A stretch of 43,799 nt of DNA, taken from positions 1 to 43,799 of IMG/VR virus record IMGVR_UViG_3300035698_003583; one strand, written 5' to 3'. Shown here in pieces: positions 1 to 6,811 of the stretch. Source of the stretch: a virus. Position 1 is the stretch's first letter. Each line of letters begins with the position of its first letter. The translations under genes and the position numbers were made by a program. The notes below the pieces were generated by a model, which worked only from the letters and a program-made list of their open reading frames with translations, made no database searches and was not told the DNA's origin.

Positions 1-129
1 ATATGCATATTTGTCTAATAGAGTGCATAGCATATAAGCACAATCTAATCTTAACTTTTTAATTAGTATGCGATTTAAAGCAACATATCCACCTGGGCGT
101 ATACATTCTGCAAATACTTTTGAATCCAT
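1..129 (-). CDS. Partial winged-helix replication-type protein (cut by window edge)
   Basis: Only the first 43 residues are inside the window; the frame is open to the left edge, so length and later domains are unknown. The visible part (PGGYVALNR, then LRLDCAYMLCTLL) resembles the first helix of winged-helix domains at the N terminus of phage and plasmid replication initiators. The ATG shares one base with the TAA of the preceding gene (TAATG), so the pair is probably translationally coupled. A role in origin recognition is inferred from this fragment and from its location in the replication arm. Confidence 0.5.
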   Translation of the reverse strand, partial: MDSKVFAECIRPGGYVALNRILIKKLRLDCAYMLCTLLDKYAY

Positions 130-518
130 TAATTAGTTCCTTTAGTTTCAAGATTATTTAAAGCGGTTTGTTTATCTATGACGAGTTGTTTATAGATGGT
201 GGTGAATTTTGGATCGATACTAATGGTTCGCTTTCGTTCTTTACCGAACCCTTTAGTAGATGTTTTAATATATGAATGGCGTTTGAGCTTTTGTATTGAT
301 ATATTGGTTGAAGATATAGAACGAAACATTATTGATCCGAGATATGAATTGCTATCGGTGCATCCTTTTTTATTGATGGTGCAAAATGAATATAAATATC
401 CGAATAGAAGTATTTCTGTGTATTTTAATCTTGGATTCCACAGGGCTTCAAATGGGATTTGAGGTATTCCGTCTGTGAATATATTGTATTTTAGATTGGA
501 TTTTTCTTTATCTGACAT
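129..518 (-). CDS. Helix-turn-helix protein, replication-initiator-like
   Basis: This 129-residue protein has a helix-turn-helix pattern over residues 25-90: IPFEALWNPRLKYTEILLFGY, then an aromatic-rich helix, a SYLGSIM segment, a recognition-helix-like STNISIQKLKRHSYI and a basic wing. This 'test the cell, pair with target, then KLKRHSYI' layout is typical of winged-helix domains in phage replisome organisers and Rep proteins. The basic tail (KGFGKERKR) fits DNA binding. It starts at an ATG after a G-rich stretch (GGGGGGTTAGCAC), an atypical ribosome site compared with the AAAGGAG used elsewhere. It overlaps the next gene by one base. A transcriptional regulator is the main alternative. Confidence 0.55.
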   Translation of the reverse strand: MSDKEKSNLKYNIFTDGIPQIPFEALWNPRLKYTEILLFGYLYSFCTINKKGCTDSNSYLGSIMFRSISSTNISIQKLKRHSYIKTSTKGFGKERKRTISIDPKFTTIYKQLVIDKQTALNNLETKGTN

Positions 519-569
519 GTGCTAACCCCCCATAATGGTTAATAGTTTAGGAGAATATATGGGATATCC

Positions 570-602
570 TCCCTGGCCGGGACCAACCCCACGCGCATGG
601 GG
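570..602. other. Pair of GC-rich hairpins between genes
   Basis: Two short perfect inverted repeats sit in an otherwise AT-rich 143-bp gap: TCCC/GGGA with a 5-base loop (570-582) and CCCCA/TGGGG with a 6-base loop (587-602). Neither is followed by a T run on either strand, so an intrinsic terminator is unlikely. They may form a leader structure before the gene ending at 518, or a protein-binding site. Confidence 0.35.
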
Positions 603-619
603 CAAACTGTTAAAGCTTT

Positions 620-667
620 TAATATATAATAAATTGAGCCATAAGTAAAGTAAAAAGTTTATTATCT
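620..667 (-). promoter_or_regulatory. Diverged copy of the conserved leftward intergenic element
   Basis: Read leftward, this stretch starts AGATAATAAACTTT at the stop codon of the small membrane protein gene and ends in an AT-rich TTATTATATATT block. It matches the AGATAATAACTTT half of the two full elements (1614-1647 and 6595-6628) with one extra A, but its spacer is longer. It is a candidate promoter for the two replication-type genes to its left. Confidence 0.35.
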
Positions 668-892
668 TATATATTTATTAAATATGACATTAATTACTTT
701 ACCTACTCCAATAGAAACAAACATTAATATACCTGTCAGCAAAGCTGAAAATATAGCTATTGGCCAAAATAAGAGAAGCCATCCTTTATCAAAATCACTT
801 TTTACCATATTTCTTTTATTTAATAAAATGACAAATAAAAAACCTACAATGATATAGGCCAGGGCATTAATTATAATCAGTGTGATTGACAT
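662..892 (-). CDS. Small two-helix membrane protein
   Basis: This 76-residue protein has two hydrophobic segments, about residues 3-23 (ITLIIINALAYIIVGFLF) and 42-64 (LLFWPIAIFSALLTGILMF), separated by a short charged loop with K and D residues. An AAAGGAG ribosome site lies 6 bases before the ATG. It lies between small early genes, so a minor inner-membrane role such as superinfection exclusion or host-membrane modification is possible. A holin is less likely because no lysis enzyme is nearby. No family recognised. Confidence 0.6.
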   Translation of the reverse strand: MSITLIIINALAYIIVGFLFVILLNKRNMVKSDFDKGWLLLFWPIAIFSALLTGILMFVSIGVGKVINVIFNKYIR

Positions 893-911
893 TTGTTTCT
901 CCTTTTATTTA

Positions 912-1220
912 TTATGACAGAAACTTCTTTACGAGTTTTAAATCTCCTGGTAATAACTGGTTGAGCCTATTAAGTGCAAGATCGGCGTTTTGACGGTTAA
1001 TCTGTTTACACCTTATAGTATCTTCAACCTTGGTATCAGGATTCCACCTGCCATACCACGAAGGCATAGCTTTTGTAGTTGTAATAGTCCAGTTTATAGG
1101 ACAATTCTCGCAATGGGCATCAGTGTCAGTTAGCTCACACATAACACAATTGTGTATTTCACTGTAATCGCTTTCGGTGAGAAATCTTTCCAACTGTTTT
1201 TTATCATTCATCATATCCAT
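912..1220 (-). CDS. Small cysteine-rich (probable zinc-binding) protein, copy 1
   Basis: This 102-residue protein has a cysteine cluster, CVMCEL then CENCPINW, about residues 26-44, followed by a WYGRW segment, a further RC and a helical tail ending DLKLVKKFLS. Cluster, tryptophan segment and tail all recur in the next gene (1231-1596), so the two are tandem paralogues. The start is the first ATG, 6 bases after AGGTGA. The two CxxC pairs predict zinc binding; the function is unknown. Such proteins are common in phage early regions as host-takeover or nucleic-acid-binding factors. Confidence 0.6.
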   Translation of the reverse strand: MDMMNDKKQLERFLTESDYSEIHNCVMCELTDTDAHCENCPINWTITTTKAMPSWYGRWNPDTKVEDTIRCKQINRQNADLALNRLNQLLPGDLKLVKKFLS

Positions 1221-1230
1221 TCTTTTTCAC

Positions 1231-1596
1231 CTATTGCCCTAAAATCTTCTTCACCAGTTCTAAATCTTTCGGGTATAGCTCGTTGAGTTTATCCAACGCA
1301 AGGTCTGCTATTTTATGCGCAAGGGATTTACAACGTAAAGTTTCGCTATCATTAATAGACCACGGTCCGTAATATGATTGACCACAATTTGCTACATCTT
1401 TACCGTCGGTGTCAACCCAATCTATAAGACAGTTGGCGCAATCTTTACCGTCGTAGGCCAGCTCACAGCAGGCACAATCGTTTTCCATATCATTGGGCAG
1501 ATCCAGATCGCGTATCGCCTGGAGCTTATTGCGCCCGTGCATCCCGCAGTGATCCCATTGGCAGAGCATAATTTCTAACGCTTCTTGGTCATTCAT
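1231..1596 (-). CDS. Small cysteine-rich (probable zinc-binding) protein, copy 2
   Basis: This 121-residue paralogue of the gene at 912-1220 has the CACCELAYDG and CANCLIDW pairs, a YYGPW segment, LRCKS, and the ending DLELVKKILGQ. An N-terminal extension of about 25 residues adds CQWDHCGMHG. The start is the ATG at 1596, not the in-frame GTG one codon earlier, because the AAAGGAG site leaves 6 bases before the ATG and only 3 before the GTG. The leader AAAGGAGACCGTGATGAAT is identical to that of the gene at 1651-1938, which indicates duplication of the whole unit. Confidence 0.6.
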   Translation of the reverse strand: MNDQEALEIMLCQWDHCGMHGRNKLQAIRDLDLPNDMENDCACCELAYDGKDCANCLIDWVDTDGKDVANCGQSYYGPWSINDSETLRCKSLAHKIADLALDKLNELYPKDLELVKKILGQ

Positions 1597-1613
1597 CACG
1601 GTCTCCTTTTTTT

Positions 1614-1647
1614 ATATATACTATAACTGGCTCTAAAGTTATTATCT
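1614..1647 (-). promoter_or_regulatory. Conserved leftward intergenic element, copy A
   Basis: Read leftward the element is AGATAATAACTTT, nine variable bases, then TATAGTATATAT. All 25 fixed positions and the spacing are identical to copy B at 6595-6628. The AT-rich end lies just before the AAAGGAG of the gene starting at 1596, so transcription would start close to the ribosome site. It reads as a phage-specific promoter or activator site, perhaps recognised with the help of the phage sigma-like protein. Confidence 0.5.
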
Positions 1648-1650
1648 TCT

Positions 1651-1938
1651 TTATGAATATTCCATTAGCTTTGCTATCTCGTCAAGTTGCCCCGCGCAAC
1701 ATCTCTCGAGTTCAAGGCATTTCGTATAGAGCAGCCAGACTGCACTATCGCCGAGGAAGTTACGCCACGGCTCCCGATATCGATCACAGTACAGGGTATC
1801 TTCTTTCATATAGAAGGTATACTTGCCACCGTCTAAACTGACTGGTTTGTAATCAGGGGTTTCGCACTCTGAACAAATATCTCCACTTATGTTATTGTTC
1901 GGGCAGGTTAATGCCGGGTCGATTATACATTTATTCAT
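1651..1938 (-). CDS. Small cysteine-rich protein, possible distant third copy
   Basis: This 95-residue protein has cysteines at CIIDPALTC, ICSEC and YC, and a CCAG pair near the end. The LYCDRYREPW segment and the helical tail resemble the layout of the two cysteine-rich paralogues at 912-1596, but similarity is weak. The ATG at 1938 is preferred over the GTG at 1941 because of the distance to AAAGGAG. The gene shares its leader with 1231-1596. Zinc binding is likely; function unknown. Confidence 0.55.
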   Translation of the reverse strand: MNKCIIDPALTCPNNNISGDICSECETPDYKPVSLDGGKYTFYMKEDTLYCDRYREPWRNFLGDSAVWLLYTKCLELERCCAGQLDEIAKLMEYS

Positions 1939-2062
1939 CACGGTCTCCTTTGTAAATCATATCTATCATCCAAATTACCACGCCCAGTACACCAATTAAT
2001 GAGCTTTTGTGGAAGAGTGCTAAGAGCAATAAAAATATCCACATTTTAGTCAATGGGTTCAT
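1931..2062 (-). CDS. 43-residue single-helix membrane protein
   Basis: This short gene encodes 43 residues with one hydrophobic helix, about residues 8-34 (WIFLLLLALF ... LIGVLGVVIW), then the charged tail KGDRDE. AGGA lies 8 bases before the ATG, and the stop lies inside the first codons of the next gene, an 8-base overlap that argues for a real coupled gene. Its AAAGGAGACC 3' end doubles as the ribosome site of the next gene. Function unknown. Confidence 0.55.
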   Translation of the reverse strand: MNPLTKMWIFLLLLALFHKSSLIGVLGVVIWMIDMIYKGDRDE

Positions 2063-2100
2063 CTTCTATTTCCTTTTTTTGAGCATCCAAGCACTTCCAT
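2059..2100 (-). CDS. 13-codon mini-gene or leader peptide
   Basis: A strong ribosome site (TAAAGGAG, 9 bases before the ATG) starts a 13-codon frame (MEVLGCSKKGNRR) whose TGA overlaps the ATG of the 43-residue membrane gene. The signal and the ATGA overlap suggest the ribosome is handed on. It may be only a coupling leader, or a decayed gene start; the peptide itself need not have a function. Confidence 0.3.
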   Translation of the reverse strand: MEVLGCSKKGNRR

Positions 2101-2114
2101 AGTTTATTTCTCCT

Positions 2115-2360
2115 TTAGTCTTTAGTTATTTCATCAAAACAAAGTTCGCAAAGGCCACTTATTCCATATTCCTTTATCCCTGCCTTTGAGTAACATCGTG
2201 GCAATGCCGGTTCTTTGCATTGAATACACATCGGCACGCTAATAAGGCCGCACCCGAATTTGGTATTTTGGGCCTCTCTTGTAGTCTGTCCGAAGCACGC
2301 CATTGCAAGTCTGTCTTTAAAGTCGTGTAGGTTCATTTTCTCCATTTTTATATCACTCAT
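2115..2360 (-). CDS. Small zinc-ribbon-like protein (CIQC...SGLCELCFD)
   Basis: This 81-residue protein has a C-terminal four-cysteine motif: CIQCKEPALPRC, then AGIKEYGISGLCELCFDE, residues 45-77. The 'AG-x-x-EY-x-ISG-x-CE-x-CFD' signature is one I recognise as recurring in uncharacterised phage and prophage proteins. It predicts a zinc-stabilised fold; the partner is unknown. An AAAGGAG site lies upstream, and the start gives MSDIKMEKMN. The N-terminal 40 residues are charged and probably helical. Confidence 0.6.
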   Translation of the reverse strand: MSDIKMEKMNLHDFKDRLAMACFGQTTREAQNTKFGCGLISVPMCIQCKEPALPRCYSKAGIKEYGISGLCELCFDEITKD

Positions 2361-2376
2361 AGTTTATTCTCCTTTA

Positions 2377-2625
2377 TCAAGTATAACAAACCCATCCTTC
2401 ATCTTGTCTATAATCAGCTTTTGAAAAATCCTCATTATAATCTCTTTCATCGTATTCTTGATGCCAGCCAAGTTCTATCATTCTTGCAAGAGCGTCGTTT
2501 GTAAGTGGTTTATCTGTAGAATAAGCATAAAAAGTATCGTGCTCTGCGCTGTTATGAAATCCTTTTTGATTATCATAAAATGGCAATAGTGTTTGTAATC
2601 CTTCAATAATTTCTATTGTTCTCAT
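2377..2625 (-). CDS. Hypothetical acidic 82-residue protein
   Basis: No family recognised. The protein is acidic and rich in aromatic residues, with an N-terminal helix (TIEIIEGLQTLLPFY) and a C-terminal run of D, E and Y ending in GWVCYT. Its ATG overlaps the stop of the primase gene (ATGA), and its ribosome site AAAGGAG lies inside the last primase codons, so its expression is tied to the primase. It may be an accessory replication or DNA-mimic protein, but nothing specific supports this. Confidence 0.5.
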   Translation of the reverse strand: MRTIEIIEGLQTLLPFYDNQKGFHNSAEHDTFYAYSTDKPLTNDALARMIELGWHQEYDERDYNEDFSKADYRQDEGWVCYT

Positions 2626-3494
2626 AACTCTATCTCCTTTCGCAAGTCAATCACCTGCGCGTCTGTTAGTTCTGCTGGATCGCTCACATCAGCATTAAGC
2701 GTTAGAATCTCCCCTCGTAGTGATCTCGATGTCAGATATTGATATAGCGAGTAGGCCTTCTCGCCCGCTTGTTCTTCATTGTCGAAGAGGATAAAGAAGC
2801 GTTTAAATCGCTGCGCTATAAGCCTTGCCTGTTGAGCACTCCATTCGATACCAAAGCAAGAAACGCTGCCCGGCCCTATCCGCCATACGTCTGTTATGCC
2901 CTCGGTGATTATAACCGTATCGGTACGTACTTTATCTACTCCGTATAGCATGTGCTGATGTAGGCAAACCTCGTCTTCTTTACGGCATGCCATATACCTC
3001 ACGCCGGATAACCCTGTGATATCCCGTCCTTGATAGCTGACAAGTACGTGATCGAGATATATAGGTGCGATGATTCGATGGGAATAACTGCCGTGGATAC
3101 CCGTACCGACTAATCCCCACTCACGCGCTACACATGGTTTGAATCCTCTGGACCGTAAATACTGATAATGTGCTTGTGTTAGCGGCTTCATCTCAGGCGA
3201 TAATTCAAGTCGGTCGGCATATACTTGTGTGTGTTCTTTGAGTACATCGCCTGTAGAGTATGTGCGGATGATCCTCTGCGCTTCCCTTAGTTCGACGTTT
3301 AATACAGTAGCAACTGTCTTGGGTAACCAGTGCCATCCGCACTTAAAGCATGTTGTATATCCGTGTTCGATGTTTATTCCGAGATGAAAGCTGTGGTCAT
3401 CGCAGAAAGGGCAGGCAATGTTTACCCACTGGTTATGCACATTGGCGTCGAAGTCGATGCTGTATTGTAGGCAGAAGTTCTCGGCGTTAAACAT
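2622..3494 (-). CDS. DNA primase, zinc finger plus toprim domain
   Basis: This 290-residue protein makes RNA primers at the phage fork. Residues 28-52 form a CHC2-type zinc finger (CPFCDDHSFHLGI, then CFKCGW). The toprim core follows, with the catalytic glutamate in VIITEGITDVW (E198) and the acidic pair in ILFDNEEQAGEKA (D238, E240). The metal motif is D-x-E rather than D-x-D, seen in several phage primases. It lacks a helicase domain; the helicase is a separate gene upstream at 4427-6043. At about 290 residues it is shorter than bacterial DnaG, which fits a phage primase. It overlaps its neighbours on both sides (TAATG and ATGA). Confidence 0.85.
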   Translation of the reverse strand: MFNAENFCLQYSIDFDANVHNQWVNIACPFCDDHSFHLGINIEHGYTTCFKCGWHWLPKTVATVLNVELREAQRIIRTYSTGDVLKEHTQVYADRLELSPEMKPLTQAHYQYLRSRGFKPCVAREWGLVGTGIHGSYSHRIIAPIYLDHVLVSYQGRDITGLSGVRYMACRKEDEVCLHQHMLYGVDKVRTDTVIITEGITDVWRIGPGSVSCFGIEWSAQQARLIAQRFKRFFILFDNEEQAGEKAYSLYQYLTSRSLRGEILTLNADVSDPAELTDAQVIDLRKEIEL

Positions 3495-4132
3495 TAGATT
3501 ATGACCTTGCTGGTTATAGTATTTTTGTTGTATTGGTGTAAGGATTCTCCACAGCGTCGAATGATTTGAAGTGCTTTTTCAAATTCTTCTTTTGAATATG
3601 TTTTATCTTCAATTAATAAGGCATTTGTATTGTTATTATGATAAATTATATTCTTTGTTTTTATCTCAACGGAAGTAGAACTCTGCTTATACATTACATT
3701 CAACATGAATACAAATTCTGTTATGCTTGATTTATATGCTTTGGGTAATTGATCTAAAGTTAAAGCTTTAACTTTACTGATATATATATTTTCATCTGGT
3801 AGGACTTGATATTCAACTACGATACCTCGTTTCTTTTTCTCTATCTGCGGTGGTGGGGCAGGCACTTTTGGAAATGCGGTTGCAGTAACCCTTTTTAATT
3901 CTGTTGGTTCACCATTGAGAATTGAATGTACAAGAGATACCCCTATTGTGGTTATTTCAGGGTGAATTTTAGGGTTAGTAATATCTTTGCCAGGAATAGC
4001 AGGCTTTATAAGGCCCATAAGGTGCAGTTTTTCTAAATCTTTTTTTAACATTCCATCATGTTGATGTCGATGAGGATTAAATCCCCGATACACATCTAAT
4101 AAAACTATTAACCCATTAGAAAGTAATTCCAT
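3494..4132 (-). CDS. Hypothetical replication-arm protein
   Basis: This 212-residue protein belongs to no family I recognise. Its first 45 residues (LIVLLDVYRGF, then LKKDLEKLHLMGLIKP) look like a winged-helix fragment with a 'leucine-rich helix then MGLIKP' turn. A proline-rich linker (PKVPAPPPQIEKKKRG) follows, then a mixed C-terminal domain. It sits between helicase and primase and overlaps the primase ATG by one base, so a role in loading or coordinating the replication proteins is plausible. The AAAAGGAG site supports the chosen ATG. Confidence 0.55.
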   Translation of the reverse strand: MELLSNGLIVLLDVYRGFNPHRHQHDGMLKKDLEKLHLMGLIKPAIPGKDITNPKIHPEITTIGVSLVHSILNGEPTELKRVTATAFPKVPAPPPQIEKKKRGIVVEYQVLPDENIYISKVKALTLDQLPKAYKSSITEFVFMLNVMYKQSSTSVEIKTKNIIYHNNNTNALLIEDKTYSKEEFEKALQIIRRCGESLHQYNKNTITSKVII

Positions 4133-4155
4133 TTTGTTTCTCCTTTTTTAGTTTA

Positions 4156-4425
4156 TTAATTACAGCCATCGGGACAATGTGCATGGATTAGATTTGTTTT
4201 TGTCTTATCTTCTTTATCAATTTTCCAACCATCTTTATAGTGATCGAATGTTTTGATATTTATTATATCTTTATAGATTAGAACCGATATAAGGAATGAA
4301 AGTAATTCTTGTAATTTATCTATTTCATTTTGCATCACTTCTATTTTTCCAATATTATCATTTGCCCAATTGCCATTTAGAAGTGGATCTAATTGTTTTG
4401 CGATTATATTTATTTCTTCCTTCAT
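4156..4425 (-). CDS. Hypothetical 89-residue helical protein
   Basis: A mostly helical N-terminal half (residues 1-55, including IEVMQNEIDKLQELLSFLISVL) suggests a coiled coil. The basic, polar second half ends AHCPDGCN with two cysteines. The ribosome site AAAGGAG lies in the last codons of the helicase gene, whose stop is one base from this ATG. It belongs to the replication operon; function unknown. Confidence 0.5.
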   Translation of the reverse strand: MKEEINIIAKQLDPLLNGNWANDNIGKIEVMQNEIDKLQELLSFLISVLIYKDIINIKTFDHYKDGWKIDKEDKTKTNLIHAHCPDGCN

Positions 4426-4426
4426 T

Positions 4427-6043
4427 TTATATCTCCTTTATATTTTCTTTCCCATATACTTTCATCCGCGCCTTTGCTGATTTAATTAACATAGGCATAT
4501 CATCTACGTAATCGTACACGACAGGCCGATCCTTACCCTTCGCTGGTCGCATGATACGCCCTATATATTGCGTGACTCGCCCTTTCCATTTAATGGGCGT
4601 GGTAATAAACATCGCACTCAATGCTTTACAATCGAAGCCCTCGCCTATGAGCTGGCCGGTTGCGAATAGGAATTTAATACCTCCGTTATTAACCTTGGCA
4701 ATTATATCCGCACGTTCTTTGTCTTTGGTTGATCCCGTTAGTAACGCTGATCCAATCTTATGCCGGGCATATAGCTGAGTTCTCATCTCTTCCAGATGCC
4801 ACTTACGATCGGATATAATAAGTGTCGAACCTGTTTGCAGCGCGATATCATCAGTGATCATATAGTTTCGATCTACATCCGCGCATAGTTGGGTAAGCAT
4901 TTCTGAGTAGGATATCATTTCATCTTCGTTGTCTGGATTTGTCATATCTATATCGCATCCGGTATAGCGCATGATAAACCAAGGCTGAAGGATATGCCCC
5001 TCGTCTATTAACTCCTGTCGCGGCACCTCGTGTCGAATGGCTCCGACTGTCCAGAAGATTAGCTTATGGAGTTTATCATTCCTCTCCGGTGTAGCGGTCA
5101 ACCCCAGTCGATAGTGGGCGGTAAATGAATTAATAGCTTCGCTAAAAACACGGCTAGGAACTCTGTGACTTTCATCAATTACAACCATTCCAAACTGATC
5201 TCCAAGGATATCCAATCGGGGGTAAACACTTTGCACCAGCGCGACAGTAATTTTCTCCCCCACGATATTACTACCCGCGCCGATCAGCCCTACATCATCA
5301 CCGTCTAAGTGCAGGAATGTTTTAATCTGAGCTATCCATTGATGTGCAAGGTCTTTCGTGTGAACAATGATGATTGTCTTTTGTTTTCTACACGCGATGA
5401 TATACAGGCCCATGACTGTTTTACCACTGCCGGTTGCGGCTACGAGTGTTCCGTAATTATAATCAAGTACAGGCGTAACGGCTATGGCTTGGATGGGTCG
5501 TAATTCGGCAAAGAATTTTATATCCGTTGGTATCTTCTTTCGCAGGTCAATAAGGTTCATCTCATACCCGTGGTTATCAAGTATACGATGGATATCATCT
5601 ATGCATGGAGCGGGCACGGCAAGCCCATCTGGTGTGGTCTTATACAGCTTTATCCACTTATCCGTCTTGCCATTCCATCTTCCCATATAATTGTTTTCTA
5701 CCCACTTAGGATTGATGATCGTGTATTCTTTTTTGACCAGGGCAATAATTTCTTTCGGGGCAGACTGTATTGTTGCGTAGTTGTTTATTTGTACTTGGAT
5801 GGTTTTTCCTTTGACCTTGGTGGGTGGTAGTTCCATCTTTGTTAGCAGTGATATATATTCCCGTTTGGATAAACTTGCGCGAACAAAGTTAATCTCATTC
5901 TTTGCGAATGGTTGTTTCTTCTGATGCTTGACCGCCATAGTGACCAGCAGCCCTTTAAGTTCACCCCGCGCATATAAATAATATAGAGCGCGGAATGCAA
6001 ACTCTATATCATTCAGTGCTGATTTTAAATCGGATTTATCCAT
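4427..6043 (-). CDS. Superfamily 2 DNA helicase (DEAH-like, DESH variant)
   Basis: This 538-residue enzyme unwinds or remodels DNA with ATP. After an N-terminal region of about 180 residues come Walker A (AATGSGKT, GSGKT at 205-209), DESH (290-293) as motif II, LTATP (315-319) as motif III, and QYIGRIMRP (492-500) as motif VI with its arginine finger. This layout fits phage SF2 helicases of the T5 D10/UvsW type, used in replication restart or recombination. The start is the internal ATG at 6043: it follows GAGGGGGAC and shares a base with the TAA of the gene before it. A longer frame to 6097 lacks a ribosome site. The primase is two genes downstream. Confidence 0.85.
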   Translation of the reverse strand: MDKSDLKSALNDIEFAFRALYYLYARGELKGLLVTMAVKHQKKQPFAKNEINFVRASLSKREYISLLTKMELPPTKVKGKTIQVQINNYATIQSAPKEIIALVKKEYTIINPKWVENNYMGRWNGKTDKWIKLYKTTPDGLAVPAPCIDDIHRILDNHGYEMNLIDLRKKIPTDIKFFAELRPIQAIAVTPVLDYNYGTLVAATGSGKTVMGLYIIACRKQKTIIIVHTKDLAHQWIAQIKTFLHLDGDDVGLIGAGSNIVGEKITVALVQSVYPRLDILGDQFGMVVIDESHRVPSRVFSEAINSFTAHYRLGLTATPERNDKLHKLIFWTVGAIRHEVPRQELIDEGHILQPWFIMRYTGCDIDMTNPDNEDEMISYSEMLTQLCADVDRNYMITDDIALQTGSTLIISDRKWHLEEMRTQLYARHKIGSALLTGSTKDKERADIIAKVNNGGIKFLFATGQLIGEGFDCKALSAMFITTPIKWKGRVTQYIGRIMRPAKGKDRPVVYDYVDDMPMLIKSAKARMKVYGKENIKEI

Positions 6044-6432
6044 TAGTCCCCCTCGTTTAAATATTTTATATATGCCTTGCTGCACTCTTCCGAGCACATT
6101 GTATGGCCGTTATAGCTCAGGCGTCCGCAGTTTGGGCATTTGCCTGTAGGCTCACCTCGTGATTCGTCTACTGGAATGTATTCGAGGATGTGTGTTGGGT
6201 ATTGGTGCGCTGTGGGATCGATAATTTTTCCGTCTGTCGTAATGCACCACCAATGATGAGTTCTTGTTGGTGGTAGATCAAAAGGTTCTTCTACTAATAT
6301 TTCGCCTCTGATCCGATTAAGCCCTGAAAGAGATATTATCATCATGTTTGTGGCTTCTTTACATTGTTGCCGTGCTGAACTTGGTGTTGGGTAGTGTTTG
6401 TTTATCCAGTCTTGATAATTTATAGTTCCCAT
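6043..6432 (-). CDS. Papain/transglutaminase-like domain with C-terminal zinc finger
   Basis: This 129-residue protein has two parts. Residues 20-85 contain a cysteine in ARQQCKEATNMM (C24), HHWWCITTDGKIIDPTAHQYP (H60, D72) and a following LEYIP. This 'C ... HWW ... DG-x-x-DPTA-x-Q' order recurs in phage and bacterial proteins with a papain-like fold, where Cys, His and Asp would be catalytic. Residues 99-117 form a CPNC ... C-x-x-x-C zinc finger. The gene heads the helicase-primase operon behind a structured leader (6470-6536). A peptidase or amidase activity is inferred. Confidence 0.5.
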   Translation of the reverse strand: MGTINYQDWINKHYPTPSSARQQCKEATNMMIISLSGLNRIRGEILVEEPFDLPPTRTHHWWCITTDGKIIDPTAHQYPTHILEYIPVDESRGEPTGKCPNCGRLSYNGHTMCSEECSKAYIKYLNEGD

Positions 6433-6469
6433 GTCTGATCTTCTTTTATTAATTAATTAAGCTGCTATT

Positions 6470-6536
6470 AAAGACAAGGAGGATGTTCCCTGCCTTTAAG
6501 TGATAGTTTAATATCACAAGTTCATAGTCACCTCCC
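6470..6536 (-). promoter_or_regulatory. Structured leader with three-codon mini-gene and two hairpins
   Basis: Read leftward, CGGGAGGTGACT places a near-perfect ribosome site 5 bases before ATG AAC TTG TGA, a three-codon mini-gene (6514-6525). A perfect 6-bp hairpin follows (6500-6505/6512-6517, loop of 6), then an 11-bp stem with two GU pairs (6470-6480/6487-6497). The second structure contains CCTCC, which could pair with the GGGAGG site. It lies in the roughly 155-base leader between element B and the gene starting at 6432. Confidence 0.4.
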
Positions 6537-6594
6537 GTTGGCTTTTTAAGTTAATAAGTTTTCAGTCTAATGTAACTAAAAACAACATCTATAA

Positions 6595-6628
6595 ATATAT
6601 ACTATATTTAGGTAGAAAGTTATTATCT
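6595..6628 (-). promoter_or_regulatory. Conserved leftward intergenic element, copy B
   Basis: Read leftward: AGATAATAACTTT, nine variable bases, TATAGTATATAT, identical in all fixed positions to copy A at 1614-1647. The first bases contain the TAA of the upstream gene (6623). It lies before the leader of the helicase-primase operon, where a promoter is expected. No good TTGACA box is present at standard spacing. Confidence 0.5.
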
Positions 6629-6811
6629 ACCCAGGCAGCTTTTTATCTCAGCCATGCTGTTCTGTACCTCATATGCGGGCCAGCCTTCAATCTCGGTCAT
6701 AAAGCGTGTAAGTCGCTTTCGGTTAACCCGTCCGGCACCTGTTTCTTCTACGATGTGGTCGAACATCGCGGGTGAGACACTGAGTGCTTTATTGACAACC
6801 AGTTGCGCCAT
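6623..6811 (-). CDS. C-terminal part of sigma-like protein, in the -1 frame
   Basis: These 62 residues (MAQLVVNKALS ... GWPAYEVQNSMAEIKSCLG) match the usual C-terminal region of small phage sigma-like proteins: a helix after 'L-S-x-x-A-x-x-V-V' and a tail of the 'RFM-x-x-x-x-GW' type. The region 2 part lies in the overlapping gene 6748-7158, one base out of frame. An internal GGAGGAG lies 8 bases before this ATG, so it can be translated alone. The frame is also open for a few codons upstream of the ATG, so a -1 frameshift product or a mutation are alternatives. Confidence 0.5.
   Translation of the reverse strand: MAQLVVNKALSVSPAMFDHIVEETGAGRVNRKRLTRFMTEIEGWPAYEVQNSMAEIKSCLGR

Noticed and set aside
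6043-6100. Longer helicase start at 6097
   Set aside because: The additional 18 residues overlap the previous gene and lack a ribosome site, while 6043 has GAGGGGGAC and a TAATG junction.
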